64,000 nucleotides of DNA from Paenibacillus pinisoli (GCF_003605435.1 NZ_QXQB01000001.1:1364001-1428000); one strand, 5' to 3'; shown: positions 16,699 to 27,334, counted from the stretch's first letter. The notes: generated by a model not told the origin, from the sequence alone. Made by a program: numbers and translations.

Positions 16699-16728
16699 TT
16701 CGTGACTGCCTCCGCGCTTTGCGGGGGT
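16699..16728 (-). promoter_or_regulatory. Possible SigI-dependent autoregulatory promoter
   Basis: ACCCCC (16728-16723) and CGAA (16702-16699) on the minus strand resemble the -35 and -10 elements described for SigI promoters. The distance between them, 20 bp, is longer than expected for alternative sigma factors, so the match is tentative. It would place the start of transcription close to the TTG start of sigI. Confidence 0.35.
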
Positions 16729-16761
16729 ATCATTAAAAAAAGTTAATTTATTTTCCGTTTC

Positions 16762-16796
16762 AAAAAGACAGATGCCTCCGCAAGGGGAGGCATCTG
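16762..16796 (-). terminator. Terminator of the zinc-binding small protein gene
   Basis: CAGATGCCTCC (16769-16779) pairs with GGAGGCATCTG (16786-16796), followed on the minus strand by TCTTTTTG. It separates the small gene from sigI. Confidence 0.85.
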
Positions 16797-16811
16797 AATA
16801 TTTCCCGTATC

Positions 16812-17228
16812 CTATACCGAAGATTGGCGCTTCAGCAGACGGTTGCGCCTGCTGTTCAGCACCATTAGCCGCTTCTTGAGCTCCATCTGCCACTGCATAT
16901 CGTCGATAGTTTTGGCAAAGCTGAGCAAGTCAAGCGACATATCGATCTGGCTTCGCACGACCTCAATCGGATCTTCACTCTCGTGATTAACGCAATTCTC
17001 AAGCAGCGCACGCTCGTCTCTATCGACGTAATCATCGAAATCAACTTCGGCGCTGCCGTCGCCATGCGCGTATTCAGCCAAAATTTCATATTCCTGCTGA
17101 GCTAAATAATGAACGTCGACGCGGTGGCATACCGGGCAAAATGTAATCGGCACATTATGAATATTCGTATGAAAATGCTTTAGCGTTCCTTTAGTTCCAA
17201 TCATGCTGGCTCCGCAGCAAAAACTCAT
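16812..17228 (-). CDS. Conserved-looking protein with N-terminal zinc-finger-like cysteines
   Basis: A 138-residue protein of unknown function. Cysteines at the N-terminus (FCCGAS) and FCPVCHRVDVHY near residues 30-41 look like one zinc site, preceded by an HTNIHNVPITF segment. The middle is acidic (AEVDFDDYVDRDERA) and the C-terminal half is a likely amphipathic helix ending in basic residues. The layout recalls YgiT-like zinc-ribbon proteins, but the match is not firm. The 276-bp repeats lie upstream and sigI downstream beyond a terminator. Confidence 0.7.
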   Translation of the reverse strand: MSFCCGASMIGTKGTLKHFHTNIHNVPITFCPVCHRVDVHYLAQQEYEILAEYAHGDGSAEVDFDDYVDRDERALLENCVNHESEDPIEVVRSQIDMSLDLLSFAKTIDDMQWQMELKKRLMVLNSRRNRLLKRQSSV

Positions 17229-17430
17229 CTCGTCACGCTCCTTACGGTATAGACTGCGTATATGGATGACAGAAGGCGACGATGCTTGAGTCGCTTAAGA
17301 TATTATGTATTCGCTGTCAGCCGTCGAAATTCCTGCATGCGGCCCTTTCATTAGGAATTCCTCATGATGCGTGGGCTAAGTTCAACATTGACGAACAAAG
17401 CTTTCAACCGTAAATTACGGACACTGCCCG

Positions 17431-18128
17431 TCGCCACTGCGCAAGAAACTTTCTTCCGATCTCTGTTGTAGACGGATTCTTCTGATCTTCTTAACCCTTA
17501 TAGGGTAAGAACCCGTCTACAAAGGCGAACGCTGCCGCTTCTCCAGAATGTTTCTTGCTCCGCTTGCTCTTGCAGCTTTCAATGTACTTCAAAAAATTCA
17601 ATAACTTCAACAATTTCAAGAGCTTCAACAATTTCAAGAGCTTCAACAATTTCAAGAGCTCTCCCGGCTTTCATATCCAGCCTGTATACCAGCTCACCGC
17701 CCGCAACCGCCACTGCACAAGAAACTTTCTTCCGATCGCTGTTGTAGACGGATTCTTCTGATCTTCTTAACCCCCACAGGGTAAGAATCCGTCTACAAAG
17801 GCGAACGCTGCCGCTTCTCCAGAATGTTTCTTGCTCCGCTTGCTCTTGCAGCTTTCAATGTACTTCAAAAAATTCAATAACTTCAACAATTTCAAGAGCT
17901 TCAACAATTTCAAGAGCTTCAACAATTTCAAGAGCTCTCCCGGCTTTCATATCCAGCCTGTATACCAGCTCACCGCCCGCAACCGCCACTGCACAAGAAA
18001 CTTTCTTCCGATCGCTGTTGTAGACGGATTCTTCTGATCTTCTTACCCCTTATAGGGTAAGAACCCGTCTACAAAGGCGAACACTATCGCTTCTCCAGAA
18101 AGTTCTTGCTCCGTTTGCTCTTGCAGCT
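17431..18128. repeat. 276-bp direct repeat: two full units and a partial third, each with a long hairpin
   Basis: Units start at about 17431, 17707 and 17983; the third stops near 18128. Each unit opens with a conserved block of about 130 bp bounded by GCAAGAAAC or CACAAGAAAC and GTTTCTTGC, which are inverted. Inside it TTGTAGACGG pairs with CCGTCTACAA around an inner stem TTCTTACCC with GGGTAAGAA. The first two units then carry three copies of the 18-mer CTTCAACAATTTCAAGAG. The minisatellite parts of units 1 and 2 are virtually identical, suggesting recent duplication. No convincing gene is present from 17229 to 18346. Confidence 0.85.
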
Positions 18129-18346
18129 ATAGATTTATAAAGATTAACAACATGACAATTACTTAAACCCAAACAGCTCACGGCATATTTGTTATTCGCA
18201 AATTGAACTTCGACCAACACTTGCAAGCGCAACTCCAAAGAAACATTATGACTACGTCTGCTCGGCAACTGTCACTCTATAAACGAAATATGCGGAGATA
18301 TTGTTGCGAGAAGCAACTTTTTACCAATACAAGAGAAGATATAAGA

Positions 18347-18390
18347 AATGGCGGCGCCAGGATTTGACTCCTGGCGCCGCCATTATTTTT
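18347..18390. terminator. Terminator downstream of leuB
   Basis: AATGGCGGCGCCAGGA pairs with TCCTGGCGCCGCCATT (18347-18384). The T-run is stronger on the plus strand (ATTATTTTTATT), but it lies 20 bases beyond the leuB stop and may act in both directions, shielding leuB from the repeat region. Confidence 0.75.
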
Positions 18391-18403
18391 ATTGGTAAAG
18401 CTA

Positions 18404-19483
18404 TTATTTCGTCATTGCTGCAACAATCAAATCGCCCATTGCTGTTGTGCCGATTGCTTGGCTCTTGTCGACTGCAATGTCGCCAGTGCGATGGCCAGCG
18501 TCAAGGACGTTCTTAACTGCTTCTTCGATCGATTTCGCCGCATCGTGGTAGCCGAATGTCAGACGGAACATCAGCGCAACGGACAGAATCGTCGCGATAG
18601 GGTTGGAAATGCCTTGTCCCGCGATATCAGGAGCGGAGCCGTGCACCGGCTCGTACAGGCCGAAGCTGCCTTCGCCCAGGGAAGCGGAGGACAGCATGCC
18701 GATGGAGCCCGTCAGCATAGCCGCTTCGTCGCTCAGGATGTCGCCAAACATGTTCTCTGTTACGATAACGTCAAAGCTGGACGGACGGCGAAGCAATTGC
18801 ATTGCACAGTTGTCGACAAGCACATGCTCCAGCTCAACCTCAGGGTATTCAACCGCAACACGGTTGACAACTTCACGCCACAGGCGGGATGTCTCAAGAA
18901 CGTTCGCTTTGTCTACCGAAGCCAGACGCTTGCCGCGAGTCATCGCGATATCGAAAGCTTGGCGTACAATACGCTCAACCTCTTGAACATTGTATACGCA
19001 AGTATCGACTGCTTCTTCGCCGTTCGCGCCTTCGCGGCGGAACTTCTCGCCGAAGTAGATGCCGCCTGTCAGCTCGCGCACAACGATCAGGTCAGTGCCT
19101 TCCAGCACTTCAGGCTTCAGCGTCGACGCGTCTTTCAAGCAATCAAACACCGTTGCAGGGCGGATATTGGAGAATAGGCCCAGCGCCTTGCGGATGCCCA
19201 GAAGGCCAGTCTCTGGACGCAGCTCCTTGGAGTTGTTGTCCCACTTCGGACCGCCTACCGCGCCAAGCAGCACCGCGTCTGCCTTCTGGCACAGCTCAAG
19301 CGTCTCCTGCGGAAGCGGAGTTCCTTTCTCGTCAATCGCAATGCCGCCGAACAAAGCATGCTCAGTCTCGAATTGGTATCCGAACAATTCCTCAGTTTTT
19401 TTCAATACTTTCAACGCTTCGCCAACGACCTCAGGGCCGATGCCGTCGCCGCCAAGAACCGCAATTTTTTTAACGTCTGCCAT
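18404..19483 (-). CDS. leuB: 3-isopropylmalate dehydrogenase
   Basis: A 359-residue NAD-dependent enzyme that oxidises and decarboxylates 3-isopropylmalate in leucine synthesis. Typical segments are [15 protein letters not shown] at the N-terminus, [38 protein letters not shown] and [18 protein letters not shown] near the C-terminus. ATG at 19483 is chosen; GAGGAG stands 11 bases before it, and a GTG at 19495 would overlap that site. leuB is on the same strand as leuA but separated from it by a leuA terminator and two opposite-strand genes. leuC and leuD are not in the window. Confidence 0.95.
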   Translation of the reverse strand: MADVKKIAVLGGDGIGPEVVGEALKVLKKTEELFGYQFETEHALFGGIAIDEKGTPLPQETLELCQKADAVLLGAVGGPKWDNNSKELRPETGLLGIRKALGLFSNIRPATVFDCLKDASTLKPEVLEGTDLIVVRELTGGIYFGEKFRREGANGEEAVDTCVYNVQEVERIVRQAFDIAMTRGKRLASVDKANVLETSRLWREVVNRVAVEYPEVELEHVLVDNCAMQLLRRPSSFDVIVTENMFGDILSDEAAMLTGSIGMLSSASLGEGSFGLYEPVHGSAPDIAGQGISNPIATILSVALMFRLTFGYHDAAKSIEEAVKNVLDAGHRTGDIAVDKSQAIGTTAMGDLIVAAMTK

Positions 19484-19573
19484 GTTCACGAACACTCCTC
19501 TATATCATTCTCAGTCTATTATCATTTGTACCACAAAAGAGAGTCCAAGACAAAGATATAAAATCTATTAGCT

Positions 19574-19592
19574 TTATAGTCATTGACTATAA
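19574..19592. promoter_or_regulatory. Perfect 19-bp palindrome between divergent genes
   Basis: TTATAGTCATTGACTATAA is a 9-1-9 inverted repeat in the gap between leuB (minus) and the DUF1361-like gene (plus). Such symmetry is typical of a dimeric repressor operator. It does not match the Fur, PerR, ArgR, CodY or CcpA consensus. Confidence 0.45.
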
Positions 19593-19720
19593 GTTAATTA
19601 CCTGTTGCTAATCGGGGGCAGGCTCTATGCAACCCTCGCGCTCTTTATTTCGTTTAAATTGTTAAGAATATGAAGAATAGAATTGAAAAGAATACTAAGA
19701 ACAAGAAGAGGATATCAGGC

Positions 19721-20365
19721 ATGACTGTCAAATGGAATCTGAACGACCGCAATAAAGCCCGTATCTTATTCTTCGCTTATATGGCTGTGTTGTTTGCCGC
19801 GGAGAATGTCTATTCATTTATGATATTCAATTCGTTTCTCGCTTTCGCAGCGCTTGAAATCTCTTATCTCCTGCCGCTGTTCCGTCCCAAGACCAAAGGC
19901 GAGTGGCCTGCCGGTCTTTTTGTGTATCTGCTGTTTCTGCTTATGTCGCCCAACGTCTTTTATATCGTGACGGATTTGATCCATCTCAATTTTTTTCCGT
20001 TCCGCTACACGGCCGGGTTGGTCGTGCGGGAATGGTGGAATTACTTTCTGCTCGTGACAGGTGTGCTTCTGGCCATATTTTATTACATAACGATGATTCG
20101 AAGCATTCGCAGCCTGCTTGCAAGGTTCAGATGGAGCGGCCTCATCCTGCTCTTGTTCGTCGTGCTGCAAGCTGTTGGCATTTTTATCGGACGTTTTCTC
20201 CGCTTCCATTCTGTTCATCTATTCACCGAACCGCTCGCGCTGCTGGGAGAATTCCTGAATTCTATCACGCCAGACGCTTTAATGTTCATCGGGTGGATTA
20301 CAATTCTTCAGCTTTTGATTATTTGGATGTTTTCCCATTCAGCAAAGGAGCAAACGCATGAGTGA
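19721..20365 (+). CDS. DUF1361-like multi-pass membrane protein
   Basis: A 214-residue protein with about six hydrophobic segments. The segment SPNVFYIVTDLIHLNFF is like the conserved PN-x-x-Y-x-x-TDLIHL motif of DUF1361 proteins, whose function is unknown. ATG at 19721 is chosen because GAAGAGGA lies about 10 bases before it; an ATG at 19670 would add a Lys/Asn-rich leader without a ribosome site. The gene overlaps the next small membrane gene by 8 bases, so both form a two-gene operon inserted between leuA and leuB on the opposite strand. Confidence 0.75.
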   Translation: MTVKWNLNDRNKARILFFAYMAVLFAAENVYSFMIFNSFLAFAALEISYLLPLFRPKTKGEWPAGLFVYLLFLLMSPNVFYIVTDLIHLNFFPFRYTAGLVVREWWNYFLLVTGVLLAIFYYITMIRSIRSLLARFRWSGLILLLFVVLQAVGIFIGRFLRFHSVHLFTEPLALLGEFLNSITPDALMFIGWITILQLLIIWMFSHSAKEQTHE

Positions 20366-20666
20366 ATGGACCCTATATGCGATCAGGACCGGATTGATCG
20401 TCTTGACTGCCTCTTTCCAAATCTATATGGCTGTCAGCCTCTATCGCCTGGAAAAATCCGTTCTATGGGCGCTGATCGGCCTGCTGCTGCCATTCGGACT
20501 TAACGTGCTGCTCTATCAAGCCGTGAAGCTGGAGCCTGCTTCGCGTTACGATCTGGGAAAGCTGCCCGCCGACCGCCGCAAGCTATGGAGAAGAACACAT
20601 CTGTTGCTGCTTCTGCAATATATGATTCTGTTCGGCGTTGTCGGCTGGTTTTTGTCGCCGGCTTAA
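20358..20666 (+). CDS. Small membrane protein, unknown function
   Basis: A 102-residue protein with three likely membrane helices: about residues 8-28, 33-55 and 80-100. Between them lies a charged loop (KLEPASRYDLGKLPADRRKLWRR). It begins 8 bases before the end of the DUF1361-like gene, with AAAGGAG just upstream of ATG, so translation is coupled. No family was recognised. The pair may form a membrane complex. Confidence 0.75.
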   Translation: MSEWTLYAIRTGLIVLTASFQIYMAVSLYRLEKSVLWALIGLLLPFGLNVLLYQAVKLEPASRYDLGKLPADRRKLWRRTHLLLLLQYMILFGVVGWFLSPA

Positions 20667-20727
20667 GCTGAACAGTCCGCGCCGATAGCCCAATCGCGAA
20701 GACAAAAGCAAAATACGCCCCGGTATC

Positions 20728-20805
20728 AAAAAAAGCACGAAGGATTATTATGCGGAACGCTGCCTCTTAGGCAGCGCACACCGCGAATGATCCTTCGTGC
20801 TTTTG
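20728..20805 (-). terminator. Long bidirectional terminator after leuA
   Basis: GCACGAAGGAT and ATCCTTCGTGC enclose a second stem GCTGCC/GGCAGC. On the minus strand a run of T follows, fitting leuA; on the plus strand TTTTG follows, so the opposite small membrane gene may end here too. This breaks transcription between leuA and leuB. Confidence 0.85.
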
Positions 20806-20814
20806 TATGATCGC

Positions 20815-22359
20815 CTAAATCAGGCTCATCTTGTCGCGGCGGCCCGGCGACTTGCGCTTGTCAATCAGACGATTGACCGCATCCAGGTACGCCCTTGCGC
20901 TCGCTTCGAGAATATCAGTGCTCAGTCCGCGGCCTTGCGCTGTTACTTCGTCCTGCTTAAGCACGACGTGTACTTCGCCCAGCGCGTCCTTGCCTTGGGA
21001 GACGGACTTGATGGAGTAATCTTCCAGCTCGACCGCTTCCTTCGTTGCAGCGTCGATCGCATTGTAGATCGCGTCGACCGAGCCGTTGCCTTCCGCTGTT
21101 TCTTCACGCACTTCGCCTTCTGTAGTACGGACGCGAACAGTCGCATTCGGCGTAGACTTATTGCCGTAATTCACCTGGATAGTCTCCAGCGTGAACACTT
21201 CTGGCGTATCTACGAGCTTCTCTTCAAGAAGCGCGCGAATGTCTTCGTCATTAACGGCCTTCTTGCGGTCAGCCAAATCCTTGAACTTGGCGAACGCCGC
21301 ATTCACCGCTTCTTCCTCCAGCTCGTAGCCGAGGTCAATCAGCTTCTCGCGGAATGCGTGACGGCCGGAATGCTTGCCAAGCACCAGCTTGGATTCCTTC
21401 AGGCCGATCGCGTCCGGCGAGATAATCTCGTACGTCGTCTTCTCCTTCAGCATGCCGTCCTGATGAATGCCGGATTCATGAGCGAAGGCATTGGCGCCGA
21501 CGATCGCCTTGTTGCCCGGAACAGGCATGCCTGTCAGCTTGCTGACAAGACGGCTGGTCTTCGCAATTTCTTTCAGGTTCAGCGTCGTCTGGGCTCCGAA
21601 GAAGTCTGGACGCGTCGCTAGCGCCATAGCCACTTCTTCAAGCGCTGTGTTGCCCGCGCGCTCGCCGATGCCGTTAATGGTGCCTTCGATTTGATCCGCT
21701 CCGTTCAGAATCGCTGCCAGCGAATTCGCCGTCGCCATGCCAAGATCGTCATGGCAATGGGCGCTGAGCTGAATCTTCTCGATATTCGGCACTTGCTCTT
21801 TCAGCGTCTTGAAGATGTTGCCGAACTCCAAAGGATTCAAATAACCGACCGTATCCGGAATGTTGACCACAGTCGCGCCGGCCTTGATCGCCATATCTGT
21901 TACCTGGCAGAGGAAATCAAGCTCCGTACGGCCCGCGTCTTCCGGGGAAAACTCGACTTTATCAAAGTATTTCTTCGCATAGCGAATCGCGCGGTCCGCC
22001 GCCTCCAGCACTTGCTCCTTCTCCATCCGCAGCTTATGCTTCCTGTGGATCGGGCTTGTAGCCAGGAACAAGTGGATGCACGGGTCTTGCGCTCCCTTCA
22101 GCGCTTCGCGCACGGCATCGATATCTTGCTCGCGCGAGCGGGACAAGCCGATCACCGTAGCATTCTTCACTGCGAGCGCAACCGCATTAACGGCAGCAAG
22201 GTCGCCCGGGGATGCAGCAGGAAAGCCGGCTTCCATACGATCGACGCCCAGCTTCTCAAGCTGAAGCGCGATCTCCACCTTCTCCTTCGTATTCAGGTTG
22301 ACGCCAGGAGATTGCTCGCCGTCACGAAGCGTTGTATCGAAAATATAAATTTTCCGCAT
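20815..22359 (-). CDS. leuA: 2-isopropylmalate synthase
   Basis: A 514-residue enzyme that condenses acetyl-CoA with 2-oxoisovalerate, the first committed leucine step. The catalytic TIM barrel starts with [16 protein letters not shown], includes [20 protein letters not shown] with metal-binding histidines and [21 protein letters not shown]-terminal regulatory LeuA domain follows from about 385 ([11 protein letters not shown]), the site of leucine feedback in the family. ATG at 22359 is chosen for its AGAGGA/GGAGG context. It follows ilvC by 146 bases and is part of the T-box-led operon. Confidence 0.95.
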   Translation of the reverse strand: MRKIYIFDTTLRDGEQSPGVNLNTKEKVEIALQLEKLGVDRMEAGFPAASPGDLAAVNAVALAVKNATVIGLSRSREQDIDAVREALKGAQDPCIHLFLATSPIHRKHKLRMEKEQVLEAADRAIRYAKKYFDKVEFSPEDAGRTELDFLCQVTDMAIKAGATVVNIPDTVGYLNPLEFGNIFKTLKEQVPNIEKIQLSAHCHDDLGMATANSLAAILNGADQIEGTINGIGERAGNTALEEVAMALATRPDFFGAQTTLNLKEIAKTSRLVSKLTGMPVPGNKAIVGANAFAHESGIHQDGMLKEKTTYEIISPDAIGLKESKLVLGKHSGRHAFREKLIDLGYELEEEAVNAAFAKFKDLADRKKAVNDEDIRALLEEKLVDTPEVFTLETIQVNYGNKSTPNATVRVRTTEGEVREETAEGNGSVDAIYNAIDAATKEAVELEDYSIKSVSQGKDALGEVHVVLKQDEVTAQGRGLSTDILEASARAYLDAVNRLIDKRKSPGRRDKMSLI

Positions 22360-22505
22360 TATGTCCTCTACCTCCATGAACAGAATGATCCCGATTGCAC
22401 GCGGAAGCGGACATGCAAGGACGTGAGAGACGAGCCTGGCATGAGCTCCGGTGAACCGGGATTTGTTATTCCTATTACATCAAGTATATATGACTTAATG
22501 CGTTA

Positions 22506-24120
<1,615 letters not shown>

Positions 24121-24124
<4 letters not shown>

Positions 24125-25866
24125 TCCGCATCCCCCATGATCATTTGATCGATGGTGCTGCCTTGGGCTACCATCGGATATACGTTTTCGTCTCTGCGTA
24201 CGACGAACTCGACAACCGCCGGACCCGGATGGCGGAGCGCTTCCTCCCATGCCGTGCGCGCCTCTTCCTTGTTCGATGCGCGGAAGCCTTTGACGCCGTA
24301 TGCCTCAGCCAGCTTAACGAAGTCAGGGCTGCCTGCCAGATCGATATGGCTGAACCGGTTCTGATGGATCAGCTCTTGCCACTGTCTCACCATGCCCAGA
24401 ACCTGATTGTTCAGAATAACAACCTTAACCGGAATATTGTTGATGGCGCAGATCGCAAGCTCTTGCGCGCACATCTGCATGCCGCCGTCGCCGTTGATCG
24501 ATACGACAGTGCGGTCCGGATTGGCCATCTGCGCGCCGATTGCCGACGGGAAGCCGAAGCCCATCGTGCCGAGGCCGCCGGAGGTTACCCAGGAACGCGG
24601 CTTGTTGAACGGATAATATTGCGCCGCCCACATCTGATGCTGGCCTACGTCCGTCGTTACAATCGCATCGCCGTTCGTCGTCTGATGGATCATCTCCACA
24701 ACCCATTGCGGCTTCAATTCCGTCTCGGAATCGATATAGCGGAACGGATATTGCTTCTTGGAAGCCTGAACCTCCGCTCTCCACTCATCAGCCTTGTCAG
24801 CGCGTACAGCCAGCTTGTTGGCTTGAGCCAATACCGTCTTGACGTCGCCTACGATCGGGATATCCGTCGGAACGTTCTTGCCGATCTCCGCCGGATCAAT
24901 ATCGATGTGGACGATCTTCGCATTCGGCGCGAAGCCCGACAGCTTGCCTGTTACGCGGTCGTCGAAGCGCGCCCCGATATTAATGAGCAAATCAGCCGAC
25001 TGAATCGACATATTCGCTGTATACGTGCCATGCATGCCCGGCATGCCGATCCAGTGATCGTTGCCGCTCGGGAATCCGCCCAGTCCAAGCAATGTCGTCG
25101 TAATCGGAATTTCGGTCTTCGTTACGAATTCCAGCAATTCCTCATGAGCTCCGGAGTAGACTACGCCGCCGCCCGCCAGAATAAGCGGTTTCTTCGCTTC
25201 CTGGATCGCTTTGATCATTTTGTCTACTTGCAGCTTGTTCGGCGAGATCGTCGGATTGTAGCCGCGTATGCTGACTTCATTCACCGGCTTGAACAGCGTC
25301 TTAGCTGCCGAAACATCCTTAGGAATATCGATCAGAACCGGTCCCTTGCGTCCCGTGTTGGCGATATGGAACGCCTCATGGATGATGCGCGGCAGATCCT
25401 CTACCTCGCGAACCAGATAGCTGTGCTTTGTAATTGGCATCGTAATGCCTGTAATATCCGCTTCCTGGAAGGCGTCTGTGCCGATCAAGGTCGACATGAC
25501 GTTGCCCGTAATGACGACAAGCGGTACAGAATCCATGTAAGCTGTTGCGATGCCGGTGACGAGGTTCGTCGCCCCTGGTCCCGAAGTAGCGATACATACG
25601 CCTACCTTGCCGCTGGCCCGGGCGTAGCCGTCCGCTGCGTGGATTGCTCCTTGCTCATGTCTGGTGAGCAAGTGATTGAAGTCGGGATTTCCGTGCATCG
25701 CGTCGTAGATGTAGAGAACCGCGCCGCCCGGATAACCAAATACGCAATCTACGCCTTCCAGCAGAAGACTGCGAAGCAGAATTTCCGAACCCGAAATTAC
25801 TTCAGGCTTGGAGAGCTTCTCGATTAATTCCTCTTTCGACTTTAATGTTGCACCTTGCGTTGCCAT
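24121..25866 (-). CDS. ilvB: Acetolactate synthase large (catalytic) subunit
   Basis: A 581-residue ThDP enzyme making acetolactate or acetohydroxybutyrate, the first common step of branched-chain amino acid synthesis. The activating Glu is in RHEQGAIHAADGYARASGK, the FAD-binding middle domain includes GARFDDRVTGKL, and the ThDP motif runs GDGGMQMCAQELA to NN. ATG at 25866 follows GAGGAGGAAG. It is the first gene after the T-box leader and is followed by ilvN, ilvC and leuA on the same strand. Confidence 0.97.
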
Positions 25867-25892
25867 CAGTCTTCCTCCTCTCAAGAAAAAAC

Positions 25893-25938
25893 AAAAAAAC
25901 CTTCCGTCCTCAGCCCATAGCTGAAGGGACGAAAGGTT
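25893..25938 (-). terminator. T-box regulated terminator
   Basis: AACCTTTCGTCC-type 5' arm and GGACGGAAGGTT 3' arm with a run of seven T on the minus strand, directly before the ilvB ribosome site. The antiterminator competes through the T-box motif. Confidence 0.9.
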
Positions 25939-26214
25939 GATCTTCCGTGGTACCACCCAAATTCGTTATATATCTCCCGATATATAACCTCCATAGGTTA
26001 GAACGCTGTGCACATATCGACGTTCTACCGTTGGCACTGTAACGCTTGCCCTGCGATGCTCCCTAATACGCAACTTTGGTTGCTTTTCAGGAGGATAGCT
26101 CCGAGGTGAGCTCGTAGAAAAGGGGTTTTGGCGTCGGTTGCAGCTGATCCGATCGCTCTCTGAGCAAAAGAGCCCTTAACACTTCGTCCTCATCATTGCC
26201 GATTGATATGACTT
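25893..26214 (-). promoter_or_regulatory. T-box leader (tRNA-sensing) controlling ilvB-ilvN-ilvC-leuA, probable leucine specifier
   Basis: Read on the minus strand, the leader contains AGAGAGCGA of stem I (26161-26153), a probable specifier CTC followed by A in GAGCTCACC (26110-26108), the T-box motif GGGTGGTACCACGG (25958-25945) and a terminator whose 5' arm lies just after it. CTC matches leucine; a second CTC lies four bases further on, so the register is not proven. Stem I appears closed by GAGGA and TCCTC. Uncharged tRNA-Leu would pair with the T-box and favour readthrough. Confidence 0.9.
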
Positions 26215-26220
26215 TTCATT

Positions 26221-26249
26221 ATTATATGCCGATTCTGACAGTTCGTCAA
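26221..26249 (-). promoter_or_regulatory. Promoter of the ilv-leu operon
   Basis: TTGACG (26249-26244) and TATAAT (26226-26221) on the minus strand with a 17-bp spacer, a near-perfect sigma-A promoter. It starts the T-box leader about 350 bases upstream of ilvB. Confidence 0.85.
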
Positions 26250-26395
26250 GAACATGCTTGCCGTTATTTTGCGCCGCATTCCAGAAGCGCCTGCACACAA
26301 CCTTGCGCATATGCTCATATACTAGTGTAGCCCTTTCGAGGCAATCCCATGCAGCCGCGTCATACTTAGGGCGCAGCGTAGAATGGAAGGATACC

Positions 26396-26854
26396 ATGAT
26401 TCGAGCGCGCAAAGCAAGAACCGATGATGCCGAGCTTGTCCGGCTCATTCGCACAGAGCTGATTCCGATGTCACATACCGCAAGGCCGCTCGACGCCCGT
26501 ATGGTCCGTGAGCTGCCGAAGCGCTTCCGCAAAGGCATGACGTATGTTGCGACAAGGTCCAAATTCGGTCCTCCTGTCGCTTTTGTCCATTTCTATGTGC
26601 ATCAGAAGCAGCTGATTGTCGATATGCTCGTCACTCATCCCGAGCATCGCGGAAGGCATTACGGCACCGCTCTGATGGCGCATGCCGAGGCCTTCGGCAA
26701 AGCGCGTCATTGCCATGTGGCGCGACTGTACGTCGACCGGATCAATGGCAGAGCCCATCATTTCTACAATAAGCTCGGCTATCACACCGTCCGGTTTGTC
26801 CCGGAGCTTCAATGTTATGAACTGCTAAAACCTCTGGCCTCGCCATCCTTCTAG
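26396..26854 (+). CDS. GNAT family N-acetyltransferase
   Basis: A 152-residue acetyl-CoA-dependent acyltransferase. The acetyl-CoA pyrophosphate-binding motif A reads HPEHRGRHYGTALMAHAE, preceded by VDMLVTHP, and the C-terminal part has RLYVDRINGRAHHFYNKLGYH. ATG at 26396 is chosen because GGAAGGAT lies before it. The gene is divergent from the ilv-leu T-box promoter. Its substrate is not indicated. Confidence 0.85.
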   Translation: MIRARKARTDDAELVRLIRTELIPMSHTARPLDARMVRELPKRFRKGMTYVATRSKFGPPVAFVHFYVHQKQLIVDMLVTHPEHRGRHYGTALMAHAEAFGKARHCHVARLYVDRINGRAHHFYNKLGYHTVRFVPELQCYELLKPLASPSF

Positions 26855-26874
26855 CTAAATTTTATCAAAGACCG

Positions 26875-27204
26875 TTAAAAGAATCCGCCGTTGCCGCAGC
26901 CTCCGCATGTCGGTACGCCGCAGCCGCAACCGCCGCCGAAGCCCCCGCCAAAGCCGAAGCCGCCGCCCCAGAACGGAAGCGTTCCGATAGCAAGCAGATC
27001 GAATAGAAGCAGCGGCCATAAGAAGAAGGCCTTCGTTCTTACCTTTTTGCCCTTCGAACCTTTTCCTTTGCCTGTAGACATAATGAGCCGGTTGCCGCGA
27101 AGCGCTACCAGCTTGCCAGAGACAACGGAACCGTCCTTGCGCATTGCATAGATGGATTTGCCGACCAGTTTCCGCACTTGTGCCCTGGAAACATTATTAC
27201 GCAT
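26875..27204 (-). CDS. Small basic protein with hydrophobic stretch and Gly/Cys-rich tail
   Basis: A 109-residue protein of unknown function. Residues 1-60 are basic and look like a compact fold (SRAQVRKLVGKSIYAMRKDGSVVSGKLVAL, then GNRLIMSTGKGKGSKGKK). A hydrophobic segment FFLWPLLLFDLLAIGTLPFW follows, then a tail of repeated GGGFGFGGG and five cysteines in GCGCGVPTCGGCG. Such tails occur in spore-coat or exosporium-associated small proteins, but no family was recognised. ATG at 27204 follows AAAGGAGG. Confidence 0.75.
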   Translation of the reverse strand: MRNNVSRAQVRKLVGKSIYAMRKDGSVVSGKLVALRGNRLIMSTGKGKGSKGKKVRTKAFFLWPLLLFDLLAIGTLPFWGGGFGFGGGFGGGCGCGVPTCGGCGNGGFF

Positions 27205-27281
27205 GCCAAATCCCTCCTTTCCCGTTATTCTGTAGTGTATTCGGAAAGGCCTCGACATGCCTGTATGTTTGTCCGCGGGGG

Positions 27282-27334
27282 TACGCAAAGAGGCCTCGCA
27301 TCCGCCACAGAAGTGACGAAGACGAGGCCTCTTA
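27282..27334 (-). terminator. Terminator of infC-rpmI-rplT
   Basis: AGAGGCCTCG (27289-27298) pairs with CGAGGCCTCT (27323-27332) around a 24-base loop; on the minus strand CTCTTTGCG follows. The T-run is short, so efficiency may be moderate. Confidence 0.65.

Noticed and set aside
17555-18037. Two identical 68-residue plus-strand frames within the 276-bp repeats
   Set aside because: They consist of the Phe/Asn/Lys minisatellite in one frame, lack ribosome sites and exist only because the repeat was duplicated.
18050-18268. 72-residue minus-strand frame beyond the 276-bp repeats
   Set aside because: No ribosome site, no family and it runs into the third repeat hairpin.
24145-25827. 560-residue open frame on the plus strand opposite ilvB
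   Set aside because: Its translation is Arg/Leu/His-rich with no family; it is a mirror of the biased codon use of ilvB.
26176-26562. 128-residue minus-strand frame over the T-box leader and its promoter
   Set aside because: It overlaps a consensus promoter, the 5' part of the T-box leader and the GNAT gene on the other strand, with no ribosome site.
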